From an uncultured Ruminiclostridium sp. (lineage in GTDB: Bacteria; Bacillota; Clostridia; Oscillospirales; Ruminococcaceae), in assembly GCA_947630175.1 (NCBI GenBank), contig CANRGJ010000003.1, forward strand, positions 1 through 64,000: a stretch of DNA of 64,000 nt, read 5' to 3'. Under the pieces are notes generated by a model. That model ran no database searches and was not told where the DNA came from. It was given only the letters and a program-made list of their open reading frames with translations. This document shows, one piece after another, positions 51,544 through 60,839 of this stretch; the first letter of the stretch is position 1, and every line of letters begins with the position of its first letter. The position numbers were made by a program, and so were the translations under genes.

Positions 51544-54500
51544 AACTAACGCAGCTCCCGCAAAAACCGAAGCAAAGCCTGAAAAAAAGCAAACAAAGCC
51601 GAAAAAGCAAAACGCTTTCGTTTCCTGGGTGAAGGAGCATTGGGCCTACGCCAGAAACGGCGTAAGATACTTTTTGATGAATGAAAATCAGATGTGGCTG
51701 TCCTTTCTCCTGCCTGCTCTGATACTGCTTGTAAGCTATTTCATCTTCGGCGTTTGGCCCTTTGGGGCGGAAAGCGTGCTTTCCCTTGACCTGAACGGGC
51801 AGTATGTTTACTACTACGACCATATGTACGACGTAATCTACGGCGGAGAGAGCCTGTTCTACTCCTGGAGCAGGAACCTTTCGGGCGAGTGGATGGGCAT
51901 TATCGGCTATTATCTGGGAAGTCCGTTCAACTGGATAGTATGGCTGTTCCCAAGAAACTGCATACTTGAGGGACTGCTCACTATGATGTGCGTCAAGGTG
52001 GGCGCTATCGGTCTTTGTATGTCCATTTACCTTTCAAGGGCGAAGAAGATGAAAAAGCTGACCGTTATTGTGTTCAGCATATGCTACGCCCTTTGCGCAT
52101 ACACGATAGTCCAGACTATGAACCCTATGTGGCTGGACGGCGTTATGGCTCTGCCTATAATCTGCCTTGGGCTTGAACGGTTCATCGACCAGGGGCGCTT
52201 CCGCCTGTTGGTGGTAGCATGGGTGTACGCTTTCGTCACCTGCTTCTACATCGGATTTATGCTGGCTATCTTCTCCATAATCTACTTCCTGTTCTATATG
52301 ATAATCACAAGACAGGAAGAAGCGAGAGACCATTTCTTCAAAAAGATGTTCGGTGCGCTGGGGCTGGGCGTAACTGCGGTGATGATATCCTGCTTCATGC
52401 TTATCCCGGTCTACGTTTCCCTTTCCTACGGGAAATTCGAGTTCTCCACCCCCAATTACGAGCTGGTGGAAAACTTCCCGCTTATCGAGCTTTTCGACAA
52501 AATTCTCCCCAACAGCTACGACACGGTGAGAATGACGGGGCTTCCCTTCCTTTACTGCGGAGTTATTACTATCCTGCTTCTCCCCGCTTATTTCCTGCAT
52601 AAAAATATCAGGCGAGGGGAAAAGATAGGCTATGCGGCGGTAATGCTTCTCCTTGTGCTTTGTATGTATATCCGCCCCGTTGATATGATGTGGCACGGCG
52701 GTCAGATGCCTAACTGGCTCCCCTACCGCTATTCTTTCATTCTGTCGTTCCTGATGGTAGTCTGCGCCGCCTCCGCCTTCGACAAGCTGAAAAAGGCGTC
52801 CACAGGCGTTATCGGCGGCACCTGCGCCGCCTGGATAGCGGTGATGATATATCAGGAGAATGTGGACAACTTTGTTGCCGACCTGAACAACGGCAGAGAT
52901 ACGCTGGACAACTTCTCGGTCATTCTTCCCGCTATGCTCATAGCGTTTACCATCACGGCGATACTTTTGCAGCTTCGCAAGGGCTTTAATTACAATTTAC
53001 GGCGCAATCACACAAGAGTGCTTTCAATAGTCCTTTTGGTAGTTATTTGCGGAGAAGCTATGTACAACACCGTGGGACAGATACACACCCAGGACAGGGA
53101 CATAGTTTATTCCAACCACGACAGCTACGTTGACGTTATAATCCCGCTGAGGGACAAGGTGAACGAGATAAAGGCGCAGGACGACGGCTTTTACAGGATA
53201 GAAAAGCTGATGTTCCGCACGGTGAACGACCCGCTTGCTATCGGAGCTTACGGTCTTTCCCACTCCTCCTCCACCCTGAACGCAAAGCCTATCGAGCTTT
53301 TGAAACGCCTTGGCTTTACCGCAAGGAGCCACTACACCAGATACAGCGGCGCAACGCTGATAACAAAGAGCATTTTCGGCGTGAAGTACGAGCTTACCAC
53401 GGTGAACAACACCACAGGCGACGTAAAGAACGGACTGGATATAAACGTAACCGAAAATCAGTACGCTCTTCCCATAAACTATATGGTAAGCAACGATATA
53501 CAAGATCTGGAGCTGGAGCAGTACGACCCGTTTGCCGCACAGACCCAGCTGCTCAACGCCCTTATCGGCGAGGAGCATCAATACTACACTATGGTAAACG
53601 ACCCTGATCTGGATATGCACAATCTGACGCAGGGTCACACCAGCGACGACCATTACAGCTTTAAGGTGGCGACGGCGGGTCAGACCGCAAGTCTTACCTA
53701 CACCTTTAAAATGCCTAAGGCGGGACATCTTTATATGTACCTGCCCTCCACATATGAGCGCACCATAAAGCTGACGGTGAACGGTCAGGACGAGGGGCAG
53801 TATTTTGAGGGCGACAACAACTATATGAGAGATTTCGGCGAATTTGCCGAGAACGAGGATATCACCGTCATTATGACATTGACAAAGGACAATCTCTACT
53901 TCCGCAGGGCGGAATTTGCCGTTGGCGACGAGGAAGAGATGAAAGCGGCGCTCACAAAGCTGAATGAGATGAACGCCGAGACCAACTGCTACAAAAAGTC
54001 CACCACCGACATAGTGACTGAGGTAAACTGCGGCGCAGACCAGACCTTCTTCACCACCATTCCTGAGGAAGAGGGCTGGGAGGTTTACGTCGACGGGGTA
54101 AAGACGGACCATTTTGAAGTTCTGGATTCCCTTATCGCAGTTCCCCTTTCAACAGGCAAGCATACAGTTGAGATGAAGTTCACCACTGCGGGCTATCCCG
54201 AAGCGCTAATGCTTTCGGCGGCGGGTGTTCTGATATTCATAGGACTTATCGTTATCTGGCTCAAGCGCAATCCCGTTGACAGGGCAAAGCGCAGGGCTCA
54301 TCTGCGCAGGATTTACAGCGGCGAAGCTATACAGCTGCTCCGTCAGCAGATAAATGCCGACAAGGAGGAGCGCAGGCAAAGGCGCATTGCAGACGGCGAC
54401 GACGATGACGAGGACGACGGCGAGATAATCACCATACAGACCCTCGGCGTGGGAAATGACGAGGAGCTTCTCCCCGACGACGAGGACGAGGATACTGACG

Positions 54501-54613
54501 ATATCGACGAGGAGGACGAGGACACTGATGACATCGACGACGAGGTCTTTGAGGACGAAGAAAGTGAAGATGACAAGGACAAAGCCGAAGACGACGGCGG
54601 AGAGGACGAATAA
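51536..54613 (+). CDS. YfhO-family membrane glycosyltransferase with acidic tail
   Basis: 1025 aa from MSETNAAPAKTEAKPEKKQT. After a Lys/Ala-rich cytoplasmic leader come about twelve to thirteen membrane helices and an extracytoplasmic domain (~residues 510-890, with KMPKAGHLYMYLPSTYERTI), then a final helix (AAGVLIFIGLIVIWL). YfhO uses lipid-linked sugar to decorate teichoic acid. Unusual C-terminus: ~75 residues almost all Asp/Glu (for example DDDDEDDGEIITI, DEDEDTDDIDEEDED). It follows the GT2 partner and precedes coaX by 6 bp. Confidence 0.92.
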   Translation: MSETNAAPAKTEAKPEKKQTKPKKQNAFVSWVKEHWAYARNGVRYFLMNENQMWLSFLLPALILLVSYFIFGVWPFGAESVLSLDLNGQYVYYYDHMYDVIYGGESLFYSWSRNLSGEWMGIIGYYLGSPFNWIVWLFPRNCILEGLLTMMCVKVGAIGLCMSIYLSRAKKMKKLTVIVFSICYALCAYTIVQTMNPMWLDGVMALPIICLGLERFIDQGRFRLLVVAWVYAFVTCFYIGFMLAIFSIIYFLFYMIITRQEEARDHFFKKMFGALGLGVTAVMISCFMLIPVYVSLSYGKFEFSTPNYELVENFPLIELFDKILPNSYDTVRMTGLPFLYCGVITILLLPAYFLHKNIRRGEKIGYAAVMLLLVLCMYIRPVDMMWHGGQMPNWLPYRYSFILSFLMVVCAASAFDKLKKASTGVIGGTCAAWIAVMIYQENVDNFVADLNNGRDTLDNFSVILPAMLIAFTITAILLQLRKGFNYNLRRNHTRVLSIVLLVVICGEAMYNTVGQIHTQDRDIVYSNHDSYVDVIIPLRDKVNEIKAQDDGFYRIEKLMFRTVNDPLAIGAYGLSHSSSTLNAKPIELLKRLGFTARSHYTRYSGATLITKSIFGVKYELTTVNNTTGDVKNGLDINVTENQYALPINYMVSNDIQDLELEQYDPFAAQTQLLNALIGEEHQYYTMVNDPDLDMHNLTQGHTSDDHYSFKVATAGQTASLTYTFKMPKAGHLYMYLPSTYERTIKLTVNGQDEGQYFEGDNNYMRDFGEFAENEDITVIMTLTKDNLYFRRAEFAVGDEEEMKAALTKLNEMNAETNCYKKSTTDIVTEVNCGADQTFFTTIPEEEGWEVYVDGVKTDHFEVLDSLIAVPLSTGKHTVEMKFTTAGYPEALMLSAAGVLIFIGLIVIWLKRNPVDRAKRRAHLRRIYSGEAIQLLRQQINADKEERRQRRIADGDDDDEDDGEIITIQTLGVGNDEELLPDDEDEDTDDIDEEDEDTDDIDDEVFEDEESEDDKDKAEDDGGEDE

Positions 54614-54619
54614 GCTACA

Positions 54620-55393
54620 ATGATACTTGCAGTTGATATAGGCAACACTAATATAGTTTTCGGCGTGTTCGACGGGGAAAAGCTGCTGTTTGAATCGAGA
54701 GCCGACACAAACCGTCATCGTATGGCGGACCAGTATTCGGTGATGCTGGAGCAGATATTCTACCTGTACGAACTCGATAAGAAAAAAATAGACGGAGCAG
54801 TGATATCTTCAGTCGTTGCGCCTGTTTCCGACCAGCTTAAAATCGCTGTGCAAAGGCTTCTGGGGATAACTCCCCTTATGGTGGGCGCAGGGATAAAGAC
54901 GGGGCTGAACATTCTCATAGACGACCCGTCCTCTCTCGGCGCGGACCTTGCCTGCGGAGCAGCGGCGGCGAAGGAATTATATCCTCTGCCCTGCATAGTA
55001 ATAGATTTAGGTACTGCAACAAAGGTGTACGCCGTGGACAAAAACGGCGCTATGATAGGCGGCATTATCGCTCCCGGCGTGAAGATATCCCTTGAGGCGC
55101 TGGCAGGCGGTACTGCAAGCCTGCCCATGATAAGCCTTGAGGGTAAGACCGAGGTGATAGGCAAGAATACCGTTGACTGTATGCGCTCAGGCGTGCTTTA
55201 CGGTCATGCGGGTATGCTGGACAGCTTTATTGACAGGTTCAAGGAAAAGTTAGGCGAAGACGCCTCAGTAGTGGGCACGGGAGGGTTCATCTCCGTGCTC
55301 AAGGACTACTGCCGTCACGATTTTGCGGTGGATCCGCAGCTTGTTATGGAGGGAATGAGGATAATCTATAACAAGAACAGGAAAAACAGTTAA
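54620..55393 (+). CDS. coaX: Type III pantothenate kinase
   Basis: 257 aa. Phosphate-binding MILAVDIGNTNIVFGVF, DLGTATKVYAVD, GGIIAPGVKISLEAL and GTGGFISVL, all CoaX hallmarks. First step of CoA synthesis; uses a monovalent cation. The stop TAA lies in the repeat start ACAGTTAA. Confidence 0.95.
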   Translation: MILAVDIGNTNIVFGVFDGEKLLFESRADTNRHRMADQYSVMLEQIFYLYELDKKKIDGAVISSVVAPVSDQLKIAVQRLLGITPLMVGAGIKTGLNILIDDPSSLGADLACGAAAAKELYPLPCIVIDLGTATKVYAVDKNGAMIGGIIAPGVKISLEALAGGTASLPMISLEGKTEVIGKNTVDCMRSGVLYGHAGMLDSFIDRFKEKLGEDASVVGTGGFISVLKDYCRHDFAVDPQLVMEGMRIIYNKNRKNS

Positions 55394-55652
55394 AAGTTAT
55401 GAGTGCAAAGTGAAAAGTTGTGGTGTCGCCTGCGGCGACAGATTTAGGATTGGCAGGTGCAAATCAATACCTGTTACTTTAAATCCGTCTGCGAAGCGGA
55501 TTTCACAACTGTGTACTTTACACTGTACATTGTCAACTTTTCCCAACCAGATGCTAACAACTATCCTTCCGCCTGCCATTACAAATCCGTTTTTCGGCTT
55601 CGCCGAAAAACACCATAACTGTGCACTATGCACTATGCACTGTGCACTGTCA
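55387..55652. repeat. Dispersed hairpin repeat copy behind coaX
   Basis: Starts ACAGTTAAAAGTTATGAG; contains TGTCGCC-TGC-GGCGACA, ATCCG-tctgcg-aagCGGAT and TTTTTCGGC-TTC-GCCGAAAAA. Right arm repeats CACTATGCACTATGCACTGT. Provides the coaX stop codon. Confidence 0.85.
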
Positions 55653-55708
55653 TTCGGGGTTCACGGCGTAAGCCGTTAATATAAAACCCGCGAGGCACGG
55701 AAATACAG

Positions 55709-55863
55709 TTAACGGTTATGAGTGCAAAGTGAAAAGTTAAGGTGATTTTGCTTCGCAAAAGGAATTTTAAAGTTAAACGGTAAAAATCAGTACCCCCTTG
55801 CTTTAAATCCGTCCGCGAAGCGGACACCATAACTATGCACTGTGCACTTTACACTGTCAACTG
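55709..55863. repeat. Second, tandemly placed dispersed repeat copy
   Basis: Starts ACAGTTAACGGTTATGAG, nearly the same as the copy above (and 50 bp behind it), with a different inner hairpin (TTTTGC-TTC-GCAAAA and GTCCGC-GAA-GCGGAC). These two copies fill the gap 55394-55893. Confidence 0.85.
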
Positions 55864-55893
55864 CCAACTCCGGCTTCAGCAAAGGAGTTCCAA

Positions 55894-56508
55894 ATGGAAG
55901 AAACAAAAACAAAAAAAGGTTCGAGCTGGAGCTCGGACAAGACCTTTACCGTTGTAGGTATGGGCTTGCTGACGGCGATAATCGTTGTTCTGCAATGGCT
56001 TGCGGTCAGCATAAGATTCGGTCCTTTCAGCATTACTCTCGTTCTTGCGCCGATAATAGTCGGTGCGGCATTATACGGCTGGAAAGCGGGAGCGTGGCTG
56101 GGCTTCGTGTTCAGCTTTGTGGTTTTGCTGACAGGGGACGCGGCGGCGTTTCTGGCGGTGAATATTCCCGGCACTATCGTCACCGTTATACTTAAAGGCA
56201 CTGTGGCGGGTATTGCCGCAGGGCTTGTTTACAGGGCGATAAGCAGGAAAAATCAGCTTGTAGCGGTAATTGCCTCGGGCGTTACTGCTCCTGTTGTGAA
56301 CACGGGAATATTTATTCTCGGCTGCCTTGTATTTTTCCTCCCCACTATTGAACAGTGGGGCATTGACGCAGGGTATCAAAACGTGTTCGCATACATTTTT
56401 ATAGGTATGGTGGGACTTAACTTCCTTGTAGAGCTTGCCATAAATATGGTGCTCTCTTCCGTGATAGTTGCTATCATAAATCTGGTGAAGAAGAAAATAG
56501 CGGCGTAA
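55894..56508 (+). CDS. ECF transporter S component, possibly pantothenate
   Basis: 204 aa, six predicted helices; TAIIVVLQWLAVSIRFGPFS, VLAPIIVGAALYGWKAGAWL and FLAVNIPGTIVTVILKGTVA are typical S-component features. It binds a vitamin and joins shared EcfAAT, not in this window. Nearness to coaX hints at pantothenate (inference). Ends before a terminator. Confidence 0.85.
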   Translation: MEETKTKKGSSWSSDKTFTVVGMGLLTAIIVVLQWLAVSIRFGPFSITLVLAPIIVGAALYGWKAGAWLGFVFSFVVLLTGDAAAFLAVNIPGTIVTVILKGTVAGIAAGLVYRAISRKNQLVAVIASGVTAPVVNTGIFILGCLVFFLPTIEQWGIDAGYQNVFAYIFIGMVGLNFLVELAINMVLSSVIVAIINLVKKKIAA

Positions 56509-56538
56509 AACACCGCATTATCCCGCAAAAAACCAAAT

Positions 56539-56582
56539 AACGACAGGGCGTAAAGCGATTTTACGCCCCTGTTGTCGTTTCC
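56539..56582. terminator. Terminator before mfd
   Basis: AACGACA-GGGCGTAAA / TTTACGCCC-TGTCGTT, long stem with a small internal loop, then TTT. Confidence 0.75.
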
Positions 56583-56609
56583 GAAATAATTTCCGAAAGG
56601 ACAGAGAAA

Positions 56610-59600
56610 ATGGACTTCTTTTCCGCAGCGGCGCAGAATATCCCCGAATTTGTGAGAGCCGAAAAGGCGCTGAAAAATCCCGCCCGTCCCTCGATGGTGA
56701 CGGGGCTTGCGGGGATACACAAGGCGCATTTGCTGTCAAGGCTGGCGTACAGCGGGCAGGCGCCTGTGCTGGTGATAACGAAAAGCGAGGCGGACGCCGC
56801 CCGCCTTACCGCCGACATAAACACCTTCAGCGGCAGGGAAACGGCTATGCTTTTCCCTGCAAAGGACCTGACCCTGACGCAGGTGGAGGCGACCACAGGG
56901 GACTACACGGGGCGCAGGATAGAGGTGCTTTACCGCCTGCTCAGCGGGAGCTTGCCTATGGCGGTATGCTCGCCTGACGCGGCGGCGCAGCTCACCGTTC
57001 CCGCCGAAATGCTGAAATCCCACTGTGTGACCTTGAAGCAGGGGGAGGAAATCTCTCTTGACGGGCTGACCCAGACCCTTGCCGCTTCGGGCTTTTCCCG
57101 CTTTGACGCAGTTGAGGGGAGAGGACAGTTTTCCCGCCGAGGGGCTATCCTTGATGTTTTTCCCGTGAACAGCGAAAAGCCTGTGCGGGTGGAGTTCTGG
57201 GGGGACGAGATAGACACGCTCTCCTATTTTGATATAGAAACTCAGCGGCGCACCGACAGCATAGACGAGCTTCACATCACTCCATGCACGGAAATGCTCT
57301 GCACCTCGGAGGAGCTTGCGGAAAGGCTTGAAGCGCTTATCGCAAAGCAAAAGGGGAAAAACGCCGACAGGGTGAAAAAGAATCTGAACAGGGACCTTTC
57401 CCGCATAAAGGGCGGGATAACGCCTACGGGGGACAAGTTTTTCCCGCTGTACGTTCCCAGTCCCGCAAGCGTTTTTGATTACGTCAACTGCGTTGTGGTG
57501 TGTGAAAATTCGGGCTGCAACGAAACGCTGAAAGGGGCATTGTCACAGCATAACGAGGATTTGAAGCTGCTGCTTGAGGAAGGAGCTATCTGCAAGGGGC
57601 TGGACAAATACTATCTCACCCGCCCCGAATACAGCGAAAAGCTCACCGCAAAGCTGCGCCTTTATCTTGACAATTTCCTGCGGGGCGGAGGGATAGAGCT
57701 GGAAAATATCATTCCCGTAAGAGCGAACTCCGTTTCCCTCTGGAGTGGGGAATATGCCGTTCTGAACGAACAGCTCACCGATTATCTTGAACAGGGCTAC
57801 GCCGCCGCTGTTTTTGCGGGGACGGAAAAGGCGGCAAAGACCCTTTCCGACGACCTGAAAAAGGACGGCTTTGACGCCGTTTTCTCCGCAAATCCGCAAA
57901 AGCCTGTGAGGAACAAGGTCTACGTTATCCCCGGAATGTTGTCGGCGGGATTTGACTATCCCGACGCAAAGTACCTGTGCATTTCCCACACGGCGGTGAC
58001 CAGCATAAAAAAAGCTGCTCCAAGGCGGAAGAAAGCGGAGATAATCAATTCCCTTGACGAAATAGCGGTGGGGGATCTGGTGGTACACAACACCTACGGT
58101 ATCGGCGTTTTTGAGGGAGTGCAGAATATCCGCGACGGCGGCGTTGCAAAGGATTATATCAGGATAAAGTATGCGGGAACGGACGTGCTTTACGTTCCCG
58201 TAACGCAGCTCGATATGATATCCCGCTATATCGGAAGTGCGGACGCAGCCACGGTGAAGCTGTCAAAGCTCCACACCGACCAGTGGCAAAAGACCAAAAC
58301 CAGAGCCAAAGCCGCCGCAAAGGAAATGGCGGCAGAGCTGGCGGAGCTTTACGCCAAGCGAATGAGGAGCAAGGGCTTTGCCTTTTCCCCCGACAGCATT
58401 GAGCAGGACGAGTTTGAAAACCGTTTCGACTACGTTGAAACGGACGACCAGCTGCGCTGTTCCGCCGAGATAAAATCGGATATGGAGCGAGAAGCGCCTA
58501 TGGACAGACTGCTTTGCGGGGACGTGGGCTTCGGCAAGACGGAGGTCGCTTTGCGCGGAGCGTTCAAGTGCGTTATGGACGGAAAACAATGTGCGCTTCT
58601 GTGTCCCACGACGGTGCTTGCCTGGCAGCATTATCAAACCGTTCTCAGAAGAATGGAGGGGTATCCGTTCAGGATAGCCCTGCTCTCCCGCTTCGTTACT
58701 CCCAAGGAGCAGAAAAAAGTCCTTGAGGACTTGAAAAAAGGCATTATAGATATAGTTATCGGAACTCACCGCCTTGTCCAGAAGGACGTGGTGTTCAAGG
58801 ACTTAGGGCTGGTGATAATCGATGAGGAACAGCGTTTCGGCGTTGCGCACAAGGAACGGTTCAAGGAGATGTTCGCAGGGGTGGACATTCTGACACTTTC
58901 CGCAACGCCTATCCCACGAACGCTGAATATGGCGATGACGGGGATAAGGGATATGAGCGTTATCGAAACGCCGCCCCAGGACAGACAGCCTATAACCACC
59001 TACGTTATGGAGCATGACTGGGGGATAGTTGCCTCTGCGATAAACAAAGAACTGCGCCGCAACGGACAGGTATACTACATTCACAACAGGGTGGAAAGCA
59101 TAGTTTCCTGTGCCGCAAAGCTGCACGAACTTGTTCCCGAGGCGTCTATCGGTATTGCTCACGGGAAGATGGACGAGGAGGAATTATTACAGGTGTGGGG
59201 CAGACTGCTCAGTGGGGAAATAAATCTGCTGGTCTGCACGACGATAATAGAAACAGGCGTTGACGTTCCCAATGTGAACACGCTGATAATCGAAAATGCG
59301 GAAAATATGGGACTGGCGCAGCTCCACCAGCTGAGAGGGCGTGTAGGGCGCACCAACCGCCGCGCTTACGCTTACTTTACCTTCAAAAGAGGAAAGGAGC
59401 TGTCGGAAATTGCTTCCAAGCGCCTTGAGGCGATACGGGAATTTACAAAATTCGGCAGCGGCTTCAGGATAGCTATGCGGGACCTGGAAATAAGGGGCGC
59501 AGGCTCGATTTTAGGGGCGAGCCAGTCGGGACACCTTACCGCAGTGGGGTACGATATGTACCTGAAGCTCCTTGACGAGGCGGTAAAGGAGCGTGACGGC

Positions 59601-60041
59601 GCAGAGGAAGCTGCTCCCAAGGAATGTCTTGTAGATATAAAGATAAACGCCTACATTCCCGAGAGCTACGTTCCAAGCTCCGCCCAAAGGATAACCTGCT
59701 ACCGCAGAATAGCTATGATAAAGACCCAGCAGGACGCTATGGACGTGACAGACGAGCTTATCGACCGTTACGGAGACGTTCCCAAGTCGGTATATGGGCT
59801 GATTCAAGTTGCATTGCTCCGCAAATCGGCGGAAAAAGCGGGGATAGACGAGATAGTGCAAAGCGGGGAAAATCTGCTGTTTTACACGGAAAAGCCTGAT
59901 TTAGAGAAGATGAGCCAAGCCGCCGAAAAGCTCCCCGGCAGAGTGAGCCTGAATATGACGGGACGGGTGAATATAAAAGTTGCCGTCGGTGCGGAAGGGG
60001 CGTTGGAGAGTATGGAGGAGTTCTTGAAAGTTTATAGTTGA
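56610..60041 (+). CDS. mfd: Transcription-repair coupling factor
   Basis: 1143 aa. UvrB-homology N-terminus, CarD-like RNA polymerase interaction domain (VGDLVVHNTYGIGVFEGVQN), SF2 translocase with LLCGDVGFGKTEVALRGAFK, DEEQ box IIDEEQRFGV, SATPIPRTLNMA, QLRGRVGR and the C-terminal TRCF domain. Dislodges stalled RNA polymerase and recruits UvrA. The stop lies in the repeat-like AGTTGATAGTGGATAGTTGG. Confidence 0.97.
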   Translation: MDFFSAAAQNIPEFVRAEKALKNPARPSMVTGLAGIHKAHLLSRLAYSGQAPVLVITKSEADAARLTADINTFSGRETAMLFPAKDLTLTQVEATTGDYTGRRIEVLYRLLSGSLPMAVCSPDAAAQLTVPAEMLKSHCVTLKQGEEISLDGLTQTLAASGFSRFDAVEGRGQFSRRGAILDVFPVNSEKPVRVEFWGDEIDTLSYFDIETQRRTDSIDELHITPCTEMLCTSEELAERLEALIAKQKGKNADRVKKNLNRDLSRIKGGITPTGDKFFPLYVPSPASVFDYVNCVVVCENSGCNETLKGALSQHNEDLKLLLEEGAICKGLDKYYLTRPEYSEKLTAKLRLYLDNFLRGGGIELENIIPVRANSVSLWSGEYAVLNEQLTDYLEQGYAAAVFAGTEKAAKTLSDDLKKDGFDAVFSANPQKPVRNKVYVIPGMLSAGFDYPDAKYLCISHTAVTSIKKAAPRRKKAEIINSLDEIAVGDLVVHNTYGIGVFEGVQNIRDGGVAKDYIRIKYAGTDVLYVPVTQLDMISRYIGSADAATVKLSKLHTDQWQKTKTRAKAAAKEMAAELAELYAKRMRSKGFAFSPDSIEQDEFENRFDYVETDDQLRCSAEIKSDMEREAPMDRLLCGDVGFGKTEVALRGAFKCVMDGKQCALLCPTTVLAWQHYQTVLRRMEGYPFRIALLSRFVTPKEQKKVLEDLKKGIIDIVIGTHRLVQKDVVFKDLGLVIIDEEQRFGVAHKERFKEMFAGVDILTLSATPIPRTLNMAMTGIRDMSVIETPPQDRQPITTYVMEHDWGIVASAINKELRRNGQVYYIHNRVESIVSCAAKLHELVPEASIGIAHGKMDEEELLQVWGRLLSGEINLLVCTTIIETGVDVPNVNTLIIENAENMGLAQLHQLRGRVGRTNRRAYAYFTFKRGKELSEIASKRLEAIREFTKFGSGFRIAMRDLEIRGAGSILGASQSGHLTAVGYDMYLKLLDEAVKERDGAEEAAPKECLVDIKINAYIPESYVPSSAQRITCYRRIAMIKTQQDAMDVTDELIDRYGDVPKSVYGLIQVALLRKSAEKAGIDEIVQSGENLLFYTEKPDLEKMSQAAEKLPGRVSLNMTGRVNIKVAVGAEGALESMEEFLKVYS

Positions 60042-60071
60042 TAGTGGATAGTTGGAATTTTTGAAAATAGG

Positions 60072-60100
60072 TTGAATTTCTCCTATTTTTGTGTTATAAT
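60072..60100 (+). promoter_or_regulatory. phd-doc promoter
   Basis: TTGAAT (60072-60077), 17-bp spacer, TATAAT (60095-60100), 27 bp before the antitoxin ATG. Confidence 0.8.
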
Positions 60101-60127
60101 ATTATTACAAAAAAGGAGGTTCCTCTT

Positions 60128-60370
60128 ATGAACGTTAATACGAAAAATCTTGTATCGATAACCGAGGCAAATCAGAATTTTTCCCGTGTTGCCAGAATGG
60201 TGGACGAGAACGGCTCGGTAATTATCCTTAAAAACAACGTTCCTCGTTATCTTCTTGTGGAATTTGAAAAAGCCGAGGAAGAACAGCTTGCGGACAATGA
60301 AAAGCTGTCTGATATCTCAAAGCGGCTTATTGAAAAGAACCGTGAGGCTTATGAGGAGCTGTCCAAATGA
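60128..60370 (+). CDS. phd: Phd/YefM-type antitoxin
   Basis: 80 aa from MNVNTKNLVSITEANQNFSR (GGAGG upstream). DNA-binding VSITEANQNFSRVARMVDEN, then IILKNNVPRYLLVEF, with a charged helical tail that would inhibit Doc. ATGA overlap with the toxin gene. Confidence 0.9.
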   Translation: MNVNTKNLVSITEANQNFSRVARMVDENGSVIILKNNVPRYLLVEFEKAEEEQLADNEKLSDISKRLIEKNREAYEELSK

Positions 60371-60744
60371 TAATTCTCTCCAAAGAACAGGTTATTGCGC
60401 TCCATTCTCAGCTTATTGAACAAACGGGCGGCACGCAGGGATTAAGGGACGACGCACTTCTGGAATCAGCGCTGAACGCACCATTCCAGACCTTTGACGG
60501 CGTGGAGAGCTTTCCGTCGATACAGCAAAAAGCCGCACGGCTGGGATACGGGCTCGTTTCCAACCACGCATTTGTTGACGGAAACAAAAGAACAGGTGCG
60601 CACGTTATGCTCGTATTTCTTGCGCTGAACGGGATAGAGCTTGAATATACGCAAAAAGAACTGTCGGACGTCTTTTGGAAAATCGCCGCAGGAAAATTGT
60701 CGTTCAGCGATTTGTTTCAATGGATCTTAGAACACCAGCTTTAA
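60367..60744 (+). CDS. doc: Doc-type Fic toxin
   Basis: 125 aa. Fic motif HAFVDGNKR (67-75) as in Doc (HxFx(D/N)(G)NKR). Doc proteins phosphorylate EF-Tu; the AMP-transferring Fic has HPFxxGNGR. Lys at the eighth position fits Doc. Coupled to phd by 4 bp. Followed by a strong terminator. Confidence 0.92.
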   Translation: MIILSKEQVIALHSQLIEQTGGTQGLRDDALLESALNAPFQTFDGVESFPSIQQKAARLGYGLVSNHAFVDGNKRTGAHVMLVFLALNGIELEYTQKELSDVFWKIAAGKLSFSDLFQWILEHQL

Positions 60745-60774
60745 AGTTATCAAAACTGTTTTAATATTCCTTAA

Positions 60775-60809
60775 AGAAAGAGAAAGCCCACCAAAGGCTT
60801 TCTCTTTCT
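60775..60809. terminator. Terminator after phd-doc
   Basis: AGAAAGAGAAAGCC / GGCTTTCTCTTTCT, 14-bp perfect stem, 7-nt loop, weak T run. Confidence 0.85.
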
Positions 60810-60839
60810 ATATATAAAAACGTGAGAGGAGGGAAACCG

